The notes below the pieces were generated by a model, which was not told the DNA's origin, ran no database searches, and saw only the letters and a program-made list of their open reading frames with translations. Shown piece after piece: positions 1 through 10,484 of a DNA stretch of 64,000 nucleotides (positions are counted from its first letter, which is position 1; every line of letters starts with the position of its first letter). The position numbers were made by a program, and so were the translations under genes. Origin of the DNA: Gigaspora margarita (Eukaryota > Glomeromycota > Glomeromycetes > Diversisporales > Gigasporaceae); the NCBI GenBank assembly GCA_009809945.1, contig WTPW01002498.1, positions 5,830 to 69,829 of the forward strand. Direction: 5' to 3'.

Positions 1-2588
1 ATTCTTTAAGTGCTTTATTAGATTTAGAAATTTTATGAGAATTCGATTCATCAACTTCTAAAGAGTCATGTAATTGGTTTTTTGGTCGACCACAATGTGA
101 AATAATGTAAGGATTTGTTACCGATTTAATAAAATCCAATCTTAATGAATTGTCAGCTTGAATAGATTTCGATTCAATAAAATCATACAATAAGCCAATG
201 AATTCATTCATAGTATCAGTATCCAAAGCAATTTGAACTCCTTTTTTAGCTATACCAATACCTCGACAATACTCAGCCTTTTTGGAAGTGTATCGTTGAA
301 TTTCATAATTGAAACAGTCTGGCCCTCGAATCTGTTCAATAATTGCAAAATTATTGCTTGATTCATCGTTTTGTATCTCCTGCATATCTGTTTCAGTGTT
401 CATAGTACTAATAGTAATTGGTTGCTCAATCGCATTTATAGGATTTGCAAACCATCGTTGAGGTATCATTTGTATTTGAAACTTGATAAGCGAGGAGATA
501 GTCAAAACAGAAAAAAAATGTCGACAAAAAAAACCTCGGGCAATAAGTGACATACAAGAGCATAAATGGGAGCCATCATCTAATACTATGATATATTGTT
601 CATTATGAGAAGCCGGATTACTGAATAATCTAACTTGCCAAATTTCACAGATATCTCGAGCTTCAATTAATTTAATCATCGCTGAAAGTAGAATCTGGCT
701 TTCCTGATAGTCTTCCTCAAGAAACCCAGTAGCATATTCTAAATCATCATTCTAATTAGATAAACGAATTAGTAATTATTTATGAATAAAGTTAAGCTGA
801 CTCAAATTTAATACTTACTTGGTTAGAGGCTAAATTGTTAATTCGATACGAGCGATAAAGGCAAGATTGACTAATCTGAAGCCTTTGACAAGCAAGTGCT
901 TCAGAAGTTAAATACTTCTTTAAAATTTTATCAATGCTAGAAAAAAAAGTACTATAAATAGTAGGTAAGCCAATAGATGGGAGTTGATTTCGGTATTCAG
1001 ATTCACGTTGGCGTTTGGCTTCATTTTCAATTCGCTTTTCGATGCTTTCTACTAATTTTGTAAGTGTTGTTCGTGCTCCAACTTCAGCTTTTAAAATCCC
1101 ATTAATGCTTTCAACACGCTGAGTACTATTCATACCAGTACAAAAGGTTGTGCATGTGTAAACCAAAGCCCATGCATGTCATGACCTGTACAATCGATGC
1201 AAGTACCGTTCATATTCAGAAAAGTTGTTTCTTAACTGCTGCCATCTGCTTTCAAAAAGCTCTTCACATCTACTATTACGTGCACAATAAAATTGATCAA
1301 GAAATTTTTTATATTGAACCCGACCAAGCTTTCATGCAAAATGTTTGGCAAGATTCTGACTAATGTGAAACAAGCAGTGACGGTGTTTAGCATTAGGTAA
1401 TTGGTTATGAATTGCAACAGCCATTCCAGGATCACCATCCGTAAAAATAGTTTGTGGAGTAATGTTACAATTTAAATTTTTTAAGGATTGCAATATCCAT
1501 TCGAAAGTGGCTTGTGTTTCATCTTGAACTAGTGCTTGTGCAAGCATTCGTGTTCGATTGTGAGAATCAACACCAACAAAAATATTCAATAACATTCGAT
1601 AAATGTTGGTTTTACAAGTGTTGTCATTTACAACTACGTCATGAAACTGTTCATACAACATAGACTGACTAGGGCTTTGCCAAAAAAGACAGGCCAAAGA
1701 AGTATCTGCACCTTCGAAATACATATTAACCTTCCAATTCTGATCTTCACGTTGCTTAGAAATCAGATACTCAAGCATTAGAGCAGCATCCTGATTAATT
1801 TTTGAGGCAGTGGGAGTTTTATAATGTCAGATTGCATTGTAAAGATCCTTAGAATAAATATTAATGTCAGTGAACTTATTGACAAGATACCGTCTTTGCT
1901 GTTGAGCGTTATATTCACATTTTTGAGTCATAAACTTGATTTCATCTAAGACGTCCTGTGACAATCATCGCAAAGATGGTGCAAACTCCTCACGGTGTGG
2001 TGTAAGATCATGATTATGCTCTTTAATAAATTTATTAATATAAACCTTTTGTTCAGTTTTTCTATAGCCAGCATTGCATCGCCATGGACATTTGGTTTTT
2101 TTTGAATAGGTTTGTCGAGCTTGAGTATGATCAGTAGTATGTTTTGGTTTTGGATCTCCTGAATATTCACATACAAAGCACCAACGACTAATATTTCCAG
2201 TTTCATTATCTATATCTTTTCGCTCTTTTATTGGTTTAAACCCGTTTTCTATTCCATAATGTTCAAGACTTTTTTCAAGTGATATCCAGGAAAGAAAACT
2301 AGAACTGGAAGAGATTGGCCGTATAATAGCTCCAGAATCATCAGAATTGTCAGAATTGTCAGAATCAGCAGAATCGTCAGAATCATCAGTACCGTTAAAA
2401 TCATCAGAATCGTTAGAGTTGTTATAATTGATAATAGCTTCAAATATAGCATTTTCAATTTCTTTTTGATCATTTGGATTTGATAAAGGTAGTGTGTCAT
2501 TTTTTTCATTCAAATTAAAATTGTTATCATGGTTTAAGATGCTCGGACTATAGTATAGATCCTGAAATTCCCCTTCTGCTTGAAACAT
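1..2588 (-). pseudogene. MULE transposase with FAR1-type zinc finger and SWIM finger, four in-frame TGA stops, 3' end outside window
   Basis: A transposase that would bind element ends and catalyse cut-and-paste transposition. ATG at 2588. Exon 1 (2588-819, 590 codons) stays in one frame. It has an Asp/Ser-rich stretch (residues ~57-86) and a FAR1/WRKY-GCM1-like zinc cluster (C137, C140, C167, C171, H191, H193). Next come the MULE core with VVVNDNTCKTN, FTDGDPGMA and HCLFHISQN, and then GMNSTQRVESINGIL. A 67-bp intron follows. Exon 2 (751 to beyond 1) carries a SWIM finger (CSC...CRH) and GRPKNQ. TGA stops sit at 1965-1967, 1827-1829, 1332-1334 and 1179-1181. All four fall where relatives, as I recall them, usually have a basic residue, so each could be CGA turned to TGA. 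No frameshift or TAA/TAG was seen. The sequence after residue ~840 is off-window. Confidence 0.88.
752..818 (-). other. Spliceosomal intron in the MULE transposase
   Basis: On the minus strand the sequence reads CAA|GTAAGTATT at the 5' splice site (818) and TCTAATTAG|AATGATGAT at the 3' site (752). Removing these 67 bases joins a Gln codon to Asn-Asp-Asp in phase 0. The open frame then continues through the SWIM finger, whereas the unspliced frame stops at 792-794. A consensus GTAAGT donor and a short length fit a fungal intron. Confidence 0.8.
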
Positions 2589-2720
2589 TTCGGTATAGAA
2601 TAGTGGTTCTTATAAAGCAATTAATTAATCAGAAAGATGTTAACCATAAGTGCTTAATTGATATCAACCAAAAGGCAATTCACTTGTATGCAATACAATT
2701 ATTTTTTTTACGTACGTTAA

Positions 2721-2939
2721 AATGCTTTAGTCAAAGTATTGCTCCAGTTAAAGTGATGTTCCTGTCAAAATAACGTTTCGGTCAAAGTAATGTCTAAGTC
2801 AATGTGACGTTTATGTAAAAGAAATGTTCTTGTAAAAGTGATGTTTCTGTCAAAGAAATATTCTAGTAAAAGTAATGCTTTAGTCAAAGTAATGTTTCAT
2901 TCAAAGTAATGTTCAGTAAAGCAATGTTCTAGTCAAAAA
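2721..2939. repeat. 17-bp tandem array, 13 units, upstream of the MULE transposase
   Basis: Thirteen consecutive units, twelve of exactly 17 bp and one of 15 bp, with consensus AATGTTCTAGTCAAAGT. The AGTCAAAGT half is best conserved. The array starts 132 bp upstream of the transposase ATG and lies inside the element. Arrays like this near transposon ends often bind the element's own transposase or drive its promoter. Here that role is inferred from position only. Substitutions between units are scattered while the spacing is kept. Confidence 0.85.
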
Positions 2940-3262
2940 AGAATGCTAATTATTGTGAGGTTAATATCAGCTTGAGGTTGTAAAGTTGTATTTAGTTCTT
3001 CATTTCGTAATTACTAACGCCACACCTCCTCTTTACATACACAACGTACCATCGAATAAAAGTAAAAGAGGTTTAATTTTGCAGATCGAACCCGCATTTA
3101 ATTATTTTTTAGATCTAACTGTGCCACACTAGTTGATTGGTCGATATAGTAAGAAAATCACGTGACCAGCGATATCACCACCGGCGAGAAAAGATAATAT
3201 TCTATTAAATTTTTAAAATTCATAGTAGTACAAAAAAATGAGATAGCTTATTTTTGGGTATT

Positions 3263-3475
3263 ATTCTTGCAAAATGTAGGTAATTTGCTAAAAATAAAAT
3301 ATAACATGCATAAAATTGCTGTAATTTGCCAAAACGCTTTATATAACCTTTTTAAAATTAACCTCAATTTGCTAAAACTTAAATTTGGACCTCAGACCAA
3401 ATTTTCTGCAATTTGCTAAAAAAAAAATATGACATATATCAGAGATGTCCGGGGTCCTGTGCATGCTGTTCTTGC
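3263..3475. repeat. Dispersed repeat R1, uninterrupted copy
   Basis: Begins near TATTCTTGCAAAATGTA and ends near AGAGATGTCCGGGGTCCT. It contains repeated TTTGCTAAAA blocks. The same sequence occurs at 17590-18115, where a 317-bp MITE sits in the middle, so this copy preserves the empty site. Scattered TTTGCTAAAA relatives also occur at 13050-13130. No coding potential was seen. Confidence 0.75.
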
Positions 3476-3480
3476 AAATA

Positions 3481-4433
3481 TAGCTGCTAATTATTTTTAT
3501 CTTAAGAAGTTGGCATAATGTTTATATAAAACACGCCTGCTAAGCTTTTTCCTAATGACCAAACTTAAATTTTAAACAAAAAAAAAATCAAATAAAGAAA
3601 ATTTTAATTACTGCTAATTGAAATGAAACTAGAGTAATTGTATGGCCAACTCTCTCTAAGCACAATTCCTCTAAGTGCAACTTTAAATTCTATGCCCCTA
3701 AATGCATGTTACTAAAATCTGGTCCTAGCAAATTATACTTAGCCTGAATAACAATCTTTATATTTATCATGCCATCACAAATGAACTTGATCTTTCATAG
3801 TAGCCAACTAAAATAAAACAATGATAAATATTAATATACTGGAAATATGCTTTTGAAAACTTAATGTTAACAAGAGATAGAACTGGGGAGAAATTGCTAT
3901 TAAACAACTGCCTGTATATATAAAATAATTTTCTTGAGTAACAACAATCAAATGGTACTGTATCTATATTCGATAGATCTAAATATTAGTACCGTAGTTG
4001 CAATTTAACACATAGTTATGTCTTATGAATCTCATTTTGGGTATAATTTTCATTGCAATGTACTTTAAAACTTTAAAGATTAAATAATATTTACAAGAGG
4101 TAAGCTAAAAACAAAGTATACTAAGTACTTTGTCGAAATTCTATAGATCTAATTTATTTAATAAATTCAAAATATCACTTAGTAAATAGCATGTGCTTAC
4201 AAAGTAAAGTCCACAAAAAAAAAGTATCGATATTTAACAACCTTATAAACAAAACTAGTGTATTGTTTTACTATTTATATTACTTTAATACAAAATTTGA
4301 TAAAAAATTTATTTACCCTACTTATAACTCTAAAATTTCAATATGAGTCCTACTCATATGTGATCTGCATCACATTTCATATAGGAAATTCTCTGATTTA
4401 CTAGCAGATCATCAATTAAGTTAGTATTAGTAC
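3481..4433. other. AT-rich stretch, nothing recognised
   Basis: No open frame of interest, no RNA gene and no clear repeat boundary were seen. The sequence is simple and AT-rich, with poly(A)/poly(T) runs. Confidence 0.5.
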
Positions 4434-4568
4434 TATTTATTTTTTGGCGGAGTAGAAATTATAACAGAGTTTACTGATATTATAGTATATAACTAGCCCT
4501 TTGGGCCATCCAAGTACTATGATAATTAGTAAACTTTGTTATAATTTCCCTATAGAAAATAAATAAAT
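4434..4568. repeat. Small foldback hairpin element
   Basis: Two arms sharing GAAATTATAACARAGTTTACT and its complement meet at a short centre around AGCCCTTTGGGCC (~4504). The outer arms carry TTTATTTT and its complement. About 135 bp in all. No confident TSD was seen. Confidence 0.55.
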
Positions 4569-4689
4569 GATTCTTAGAAGTATGTTGCTAGATATTAATC
4601 AGACTACCATACCATTATGTTTTACATGTTTCATATTTATATTTGTATTGTGCTTACTAACTTTGGGCTTCACTTTATTTTTATTATTT

Positions 4690-6930
4690 ATATTTTTTTA
4701 TTGTATTTTTTTTTGTTTTTTTTTTTTTTTTTAACCTTAAGCAGTCATGCTAATACTTTATTAAGATTCTTGAAATTACATTTGTAACTACATAGAACTA
4801 TCTAATACTTAAGTTTAGCATTACCCAACCACCCAGACAGTACCTAAGTGCAACCTGCTGCACTATCTCAAATTGAGATAGACTGCTCATCTGACTACTT
4901 AAAGTCCATAGTAGAAGGGAGCATAGTGGAAGTTTATTTTGATTGGTTGTTAAAATACCCCAGAAAAAATATAGATCATTCTCCAGATAAAGTATCAGCT
5001 ATGCCCGGATAAAATTTTATTACTCACGAAACTTTCAAAATACTTTCTAAAGGCGCATATTATAGTCTTACAATACATTAATTAGGGTTCATAGCTATTC
5101 ATATTTCACAATGTATATGATATTATTTCATTTTACAATAAGTACAATATTTTATTTTCAACAAATACTCTAAGTTTGCGACACAATCTGCTAAATAAAA
5201 TAACACACGAAGATTTCTAAACACTGCTACTATAAAATGTATTTATATAATCTAAATATAATAAAAAGGTAGAGTTTGGAATATTAGTTTCAAATACGTA
5301 GTACTTTTTACTTATAGAAAACAAAGCAGAACTACATAGTTGAGACAACTTTCACTTACTAATTGCTTAGATTGCTGAAACACCTTCTGACCTTTCAGAA
5401 CTTTCGCTTCTCATTTAGTTTCTCAATCTTTTGCATCCTATTGCATCAGTTGTTAAAAAATGGTAGCTTTAAAGATAAAAAAGTGATAGATTAAGTCATC
5501 ATAGTAGTTAGGTATTACAGAAAAAAAATTTTATATGTCGTGACTATCTTTACTTATTAAAGGTACTTTAAAAATTACAATTGACAATATAAAAAAAAAG
5601 ATCTTTGCCAATCAAATTTGTTCTTAATTTAACCAATCAAAATGAACTTCCACTATGCTGTAGAAGGGTTTTCCCTCTTCATGATAAGCCCTACTATTGT
5701 CTTCATTGCTTCTTTTTTTACACATTCTTCTTTTTTTTCCATCTGCCTTCTTTTTTCTTCTGTCCACTGTTGATTTACTTTCCTGTTGGCAACTGGCTTC
5801 TTTCTTTTCTTTATTCTTCTCTTTATTTTCCCTGTTATCCTTTTCTTTCTTTTCTATTCATTAACTTTCCGATATTGTATTCCTCATACTTGGTCATAGA
5901 AGGTGTTCCAGGCTGTCTTTCTACTGTACTTACAAATTTTTGTTTTGACTTCATCTTTAATAGTTGCATTAGGCTTATGTGCATGTCTTCTAGAATTAAG
6001 CCTTTGATAAGTGCTTCTCTTGTTGTGACCTTTTCTGATTCTGATTTTCTGTATAAAGTTATATATAGTACATATAGTAGAATATGGACCCTCTTTTCTT
6101 TTTCTAGTCCTTTTTATGCCATTGCTTTAGTTACTTTCTGTATACTTTTCTACAGACTTGTCTGCCCTTTACAAGATGCCAAGTGCACTGTGTTTCTTTA
6201 ATCTTGTCTAGGCATACTTTGCACTCTGCTATCATATAAATATTTGGTCTTCTCTTGTTGAGTTCTTCCAATATCAGAAGCTTCTTCATTATGCATTTTA
6301 TTAGTGTATTTCTTCTTATGCATATCCTTTTTGTATTATAATGCAATCCTTTGGAGGTATTCATTATCTTCTAGAAGTATGCCCAGTTGTACGATGTGGT
6401 CTCTGTCTCAAGTTCTAGGTCTTGATTGCTCTTGTTTCTCGCCACTCTGATTCTAAACTAGCATTTGTTACTAGTTTACATAGTAGACATGCCAGTATGT
6501 CAATTCTTTTATTTTCCTATTCTAAGCAAACTTCTATTTCTTTACAACTGATCTCTTCTGTATTATTATCTTTTTGCTTGTCATGCCTTTCTTTACAAGA
6601 GCATCTTCTCGATCATTCTATTTATCCTTGCTGTGGCTCATAATTTTAATCAGCTCTATTTTCAAATTTTTAATTTTGCTAAGGTTTACAATCTTTATTA
6701 TTCATATTGCATTTTCCATTTTCAGAATTTTGCTTTTCTCTGTATACTGCAAGCCTTTTCTTATACTTTTATTGTTTTTATCTTTTACGACTTTGCTTTT
6801 AACTTCTATATTTAACTTTATTTCAAACACTTACTTTCACTTTGCTCATATCATGCCTTTTTTAGCTTTATTTTATTGTTTAAAAATTTTTTTATTTTCT
6901 AAAATTTTTTCAATTTCTTTTTAAGAATCG
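4690..6930 (-). pseudogene. Poly(A)-tailed retroposed relic of unknown identity, minus strand
   Basis: On the minus strand this region is purine-rich. It ends in an AATAAA motif (about 4763-4758) followed by a long A run (plus-strand T run ~4690-4731), as in a reverse-transcribed poly(A) transcript. A MITE (4920-5659) with a perfect 9-bp TSD interrupts it. Minus-strand frames are broken. Open pieces lie at 6364-6131 (77 codons, with a CKVCLDK motif) and about 6072-5848, the latter reading KGLILEDMHISLMQLL in part. I recognise no family. The long plus-strand frame at 5605-6201 is pyrimidine-driven, hydrophobic and probably only a shadow. It could be a retroposed gene copy or an unfamiliar retroelement. 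Confidence 0.35.
4920..5659. mobile_element. 740-bp MITE, MULE-type, 9-bp TSD (copy 1)
   Basis: TIRs start AGCATAGTGGAAGTT and continue into ATTTTGATTGG at both ends. The flanking 9-mers GTAGAAGGG at 4911-4919 and 5660-5668 are identical. A 9-bp TSD is typical of Mutator-like transposition. There is no coding content. A second, slightly shorter copy lies at 15351-16040, so the family was mobile. It sits inside the poly(A)-tailed relic. Confidence 0.85.
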
Positions 6931-7009
6931 AATTTTGAAGCAAAATTTGATGACAACTTTTTCAATTTCTTTTTAAGAATCAAATTTTGAAGCAAATTTG
7001 ATGAAAACA
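6904..7009. repeat. 53-bp tandem duplication
   Basis: Two adjacent copies of a ~53-bp unit starting TTTTTTCAATTTCTTTTTAA and ending in TTTGATGAMAAC. They differ at only a few positions, consistent with a recent local duplication. Confidence 0.75.
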
Positions 7010-7849
7010 GCTGTAAAAAATTTTTTCTTTGAGTTTTCAATTATATAATTACTAATTAACTCGCAGATGTTATAAAATAAGATATTTTATTTAAATATAT
7101 AGTACCTATCAGTATAGCAAAATTTTTTGGAGTTTTTTAATAAAAATTTTAAAAGTTATTATATATTTTTTTTTACCAGCATACATATAGTAATTTGATA
7201 ATAAATTTTGAAATTTAAATCTGTCAGAATTAATTTTACATATTTATATGATTATGGCATTGCTGTTTTTACTATAATTGCTGTGAGCTTTAATGCTATA
7301 AAGCTGTAAATTCATAAAGATAATACCGTAATGCAAAAATACTATTTCCTATAATAACATTTGTTAAAATGCTATACTGCATTATTGTTTCCTTTAAATC
7401 ATATACTATTAAATATTTTACAAATTTGATTTTGTTGACTTTATTGATTTAGTACATGTAATAACTATGAAAAAAGGAGGTTGTAGATCTAGATTTATTT
7501 TAATTTAGACATTATAATTTATTTTTTTGCCCAAATAGACCAGTCTATAAGTTATTGTTTGAGAACATCTTTAGCAAGCTAATTAATCAGAAATGATATC
7601 ATTGCTAACAGCATTTATGGTTTATATAAAACATTTTTTAAAGTTAATTATAGCTATTGTATTCTGCTTCAGAATACACTTTAAATAACTTTTATGCTTA
7701 CCAATTAATTAATGCTTGTATAGCAAATAATAACATATTCATCAGTTTCTGGTTTAGAGTAACTAAGTATTACATAATTATATAATTATAATATTATAAT
7801 ATTATATTGTAGTTATGGTATTATATTATTATGATAATGTGTTATTACA
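7010..7849. other. AT-rich stretch, nothing recognised
   Basis: No supported gene. Contains an AT-only microsatellite-like run (7770-7845) directly before the tRNA-like head of the next repeat. Confidence 0.45.
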
Positions 7850-8790
7850 AAAAGTGTAGCGACTTAAAGAAGTTGTTAAGTTGTCACCCCAAGCAGCAAG
7901 TCTAGAATTCAAATCCTACTGTTAATGCTTTGAAAAATAGACCTGTAGTATAGTAACTGTTGTCTTGTCAATCGGTTGGATATATTACCTGTAATCCTTG
8001 GTCATTATCTAGAATGAGATCTTTTGGGCATAGTTGTATATTATTACACAGACAAATCCATGGGACCAGAGAAATAAAACCCTATTTGGCAAGTCCCAAG
8101 TAAGGAAGTAGTAAAGATTTTTGATGGCGCTACCAAAACTGGAGAATCAGAAACTGGAACCAGAATATCAAACAAAAAAAGACCCTTTGGGATGGGGTCC
8201 ACCAACCTGGCTAGCAGAGTTGCACCAGAGAAAAAGGACCAATATTATAAAAGTAGGTACAAGGGATGAAAATACTATAGTAGCACCTAATGCTAAGTGA
8301 ATTGACCCTTCTGGACTAACTGGTTTGGAAGTTTGAGAAATCAGTATAAGGGCTATTAGAACAGTAGAGGTGGGTGCTAGGGTTGGAGCAAACCTTACAA
8401 GGGCAAGAAGTAGATATTGGTAAGAGGACAGGGCTAACCTTGTCTTGCAAGTGTTGACCTCGGCTATAGCAATAATTACTAAAGGGTAGGTAATATCTGT
8501 ATGGGACAGGAACTGCTCTACCAAGTTTTTTGTCAAGGATAAATTAGTCCTAAGTGTAGTAATTAGTACTCAGTACAAACTCCAGGTTAGAATAATAGCT
8601 ATACAAGTGATACAAAATGGGTTGGCAGACAGAACAGGGATCAGAATGTTTAAATAGACAATTTTTGTAGTTGGGTTGCAGTATAACAGCTAGTATGGAA
8701 CCTTAGGGCAAACCATTTAAATTAGATACCAAAAGTGTACATGTGGCTAGTTGTATCCTCATCATTGTAACAAATGCCAGTTCCTCTTAA
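7850..8790 (+). mobile_element. 0.9-kb retroposon with tRNA-like head (copy 1)
   Basis: The head (7850-7925) has a pol III-like A-box (TAAAGAAGTTGT) and B-box (GAATTCAAATCC) at tRNA-like spacing. Copy 2 (28013-28915, reversed) shows them better, as TAGAGAAGTTGG and GGATCAAATCC with 29 bases between. The body runs to about CAAATGCCAG at 8790. Copies exist at 54850-55500 (same strand), 28013-28915 and, as a tail-only fragment, 22574-22749. A tail-only copy is what 5'-truncated retroposition gives. No poly(A) is visible. The element is long for a SINE, so a non-autonomous retroposon is the safer label. An antisense frame (8536-8168) is described under findings. Confidence 0.55.
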
Positions 8791-8895
8791 TTGGAATACT
8801 GACATCCCTAAATATCTTGAATAAAAAATTTCCAAGTCCCGAAGACAGACACTTTGAAAAAAAATATATTGTGTTATTATAGTATTACAGTTTAT

Positions 8896-8934
8896 AGAAT
8901 TGCAGCATTGCAGCATTACAGCATTGTAGCATAT
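8896..8934. repeat. 8-bp microsatellite (GCAGCATT)n
   Basis: About four units of GCAGCATT-like sequence, followed by a GCATTAGATGCTA block. A related 8-bp array with the same following block (ATTAGATGCTA) occurs at 26230-26320. Confidence 0.65.
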
Positions 8935-8960
8935 GATTTTTATAGCATTAGATGCTAACC

Positions 8961-10190
8961 TATAAAATTCTGCTTTAATTCTACCTTACCTATACATGTC
9001 TATTATATTAATTTGACTATTCAATATTATATGATCTTTAGCTATAATAGCCATCCATATTGGCTAGCTTAGCCAACTAAGCTAGATTAGCCACAGCTGC
9101 ATTATATAAAACTTATTCTGGTATCACATATATATATCATACAGGAAAATTAAAAAAGTTATATTAAATTATATATCAAAAAATATTAGAACCCCTGGCT
9201 TTGGACCAGTTCTTTCTGAATTACTAGCCAATAATAAAACCTTTTTAAACAAATAACTAATTATAGCAAAAATCAACAATTGAGTTTTGCTATACAATTA
9301 TTGGACTGGTTTGGACTAGTTCTTAACTAGTTTTAAAAAGCCTGGCCCAGACCTAATTCAGGCTTGAATATCCTTGCATAAAAGTAGAAATTACTAATTT
9401 GCTCCAATTTAAATTAATGATACCAAAAATATTTTTTTTTTAGGTAGCTCTTAAACAAGCACTGAAATAAGAATATAAAAAGCATTTGATTTATATATCA
9501 TTTAATATTATGGGTGATATTTTTATTGAATTTAAGGTATAAAATCTTACACAAAACAATTGCACTGGGAGTAATGATAGAATTATATATTTTACTGTTT
9601 TGGATGGGCTAGATAGGTGACAAAAATTCTGTTTTGTTATATTTTAGCACCAGAGGAACTTGGGTTCATTATCTTTGTACTTATACTGTACTTACTTATT
9701 TCTTGATACCTGATTTATTGTACCTAGTATATGCCACTTTCATTGTTACCACTTTATTTTTGATCTATGAACTTCCCCTGCCCAATTCCTGCTTTTTAGT
9801 TGCTTTGTTATTTCATGCATAATTTTGTATTGCTTGGAATGATCTCCTCATAATAGTGTCATGTAGCTCTCTTCCTTTAGATTACATAATGTACCATCAC
9901 TCTGTATACCAAGAACATTAGACGGCTTAAAGTAAATTCTTCAGTTAATATCACTTTTTAGAACTTTCAGGAGGGCTAAAACGAATATATAAAAATAAAT
10001 AACCCATTTTTATAGTAGCAAATCTATGTAACAAATTAACTTTAAGTTAAAATTTAGTTTAGAGATTCTTTTTACAAAAAAGAGGAACAAAAAAAATTAC
10101 ATACTATATTCTTTAACAATAAGTAAATTTTATAGTCAAAATTCTTGTAATCTAGTAACCAGATTTGCATAATTTTAAAAATATATGACA
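8961..10190. other. AT-rich stretch, no gene supported
   Basis: Includes a short frame at 9634-9822 with no recognisable features, and a weak imperfect inverted repeat around 9190-9350 (CCTGGCTTTGG against CCTGGCCCAG). No boundaries could be established. Confidence 0.4.
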
Positions 10191-10484
10191 ACAAAATCTA
10201 GGGTTCTGAAGTTTGATCTGGGTTTGATTTGAGTTTGTTCAAACTTCAAAACAAACCAAACTCAAACTATAAATTTTATAAAGTTTGAAATCAAACCAAA
10301 CTTAAATAAAAAAATAATCAAATTCAAACCAAACCCAAATTTTATGCAAAGTTTGATTTGAGATTGATTTGAAGTTTGCAAACTAGTTTGAGTTTGAATA
10401 ATATAATTATATTTTTAAATTTTAAACATGTTTTTTAATTCTAACTTTGTATTTAAGTAAACTTAGTTAAAATATAAAAATATA

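Larger units (their letters stand above)
1..3202 (-). mobile_element. Mutator-like DNA transposon (MULE), right part only
   Basis: One end of a Mutator-like element. It comprises a transposase pseudogene read leftwards from 2588, a 17-bp tandem array just upstream of that gene, and a putative terminus near 3202. The reverse complement from 3202 begins GAATATTATCTTTTCTCGCC. It resembles the first ~36 bases of the MITEs at 21672 and 50501 (GACAATTATCTTTCATCGCT), and all three have a CGACCAATC/CAACCAATC block about 50-60 bases in. The other terminus lies left of the window, so neither a TIR pair nor a TSD can be checked. The region is visibly less AT-rich than its surroundings, which fits a fairly young insertion. 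Confidence 0.75.

Noticed and set aside
1148-1438. Frames on both strands at 1148-1363 and 1232-1438
   Set aside because: Both are out of frame with the MULE transposase, which reads through this stretch with conserved residues between its TGA stops.
1179-1967. Nuclear genetic code with UGA as a sense codon
   Set aside because: The LINE frames contain TAA, TAG and TGA stops alike, and the four MULE TGAs are explained more simply by CGA to TGA changes.
2249-2509. 86-codon minus frame rich in Leu/Ile/Thr
   Set aside because: Shadow of the Asp/Ser-rich repeat of the MULE transposase in another frame.
5605-6201. 198-codon plus-strand frame, hydrophobic
   Set aside because: It lies over a pyrimidine-rich strand whose complement looks like the decayed coding strand, and it starts inside a MITE. 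The Phe/Ser/Leu content follows from TTT/TCT composition.
6574-6924. 116-codon plus-strand frame resembling a membrane protein
   Set aside because: Same pyrimidine bias. Hydrophobicity comes from T-rich codons and no conserved motif is visible.
7850-7925. Functional tRNA gene
   Set aside because: Only box-like motifs are seen. No acceptor stem pairing could be drawn, and the sequence is the head of a dispersed repeat.
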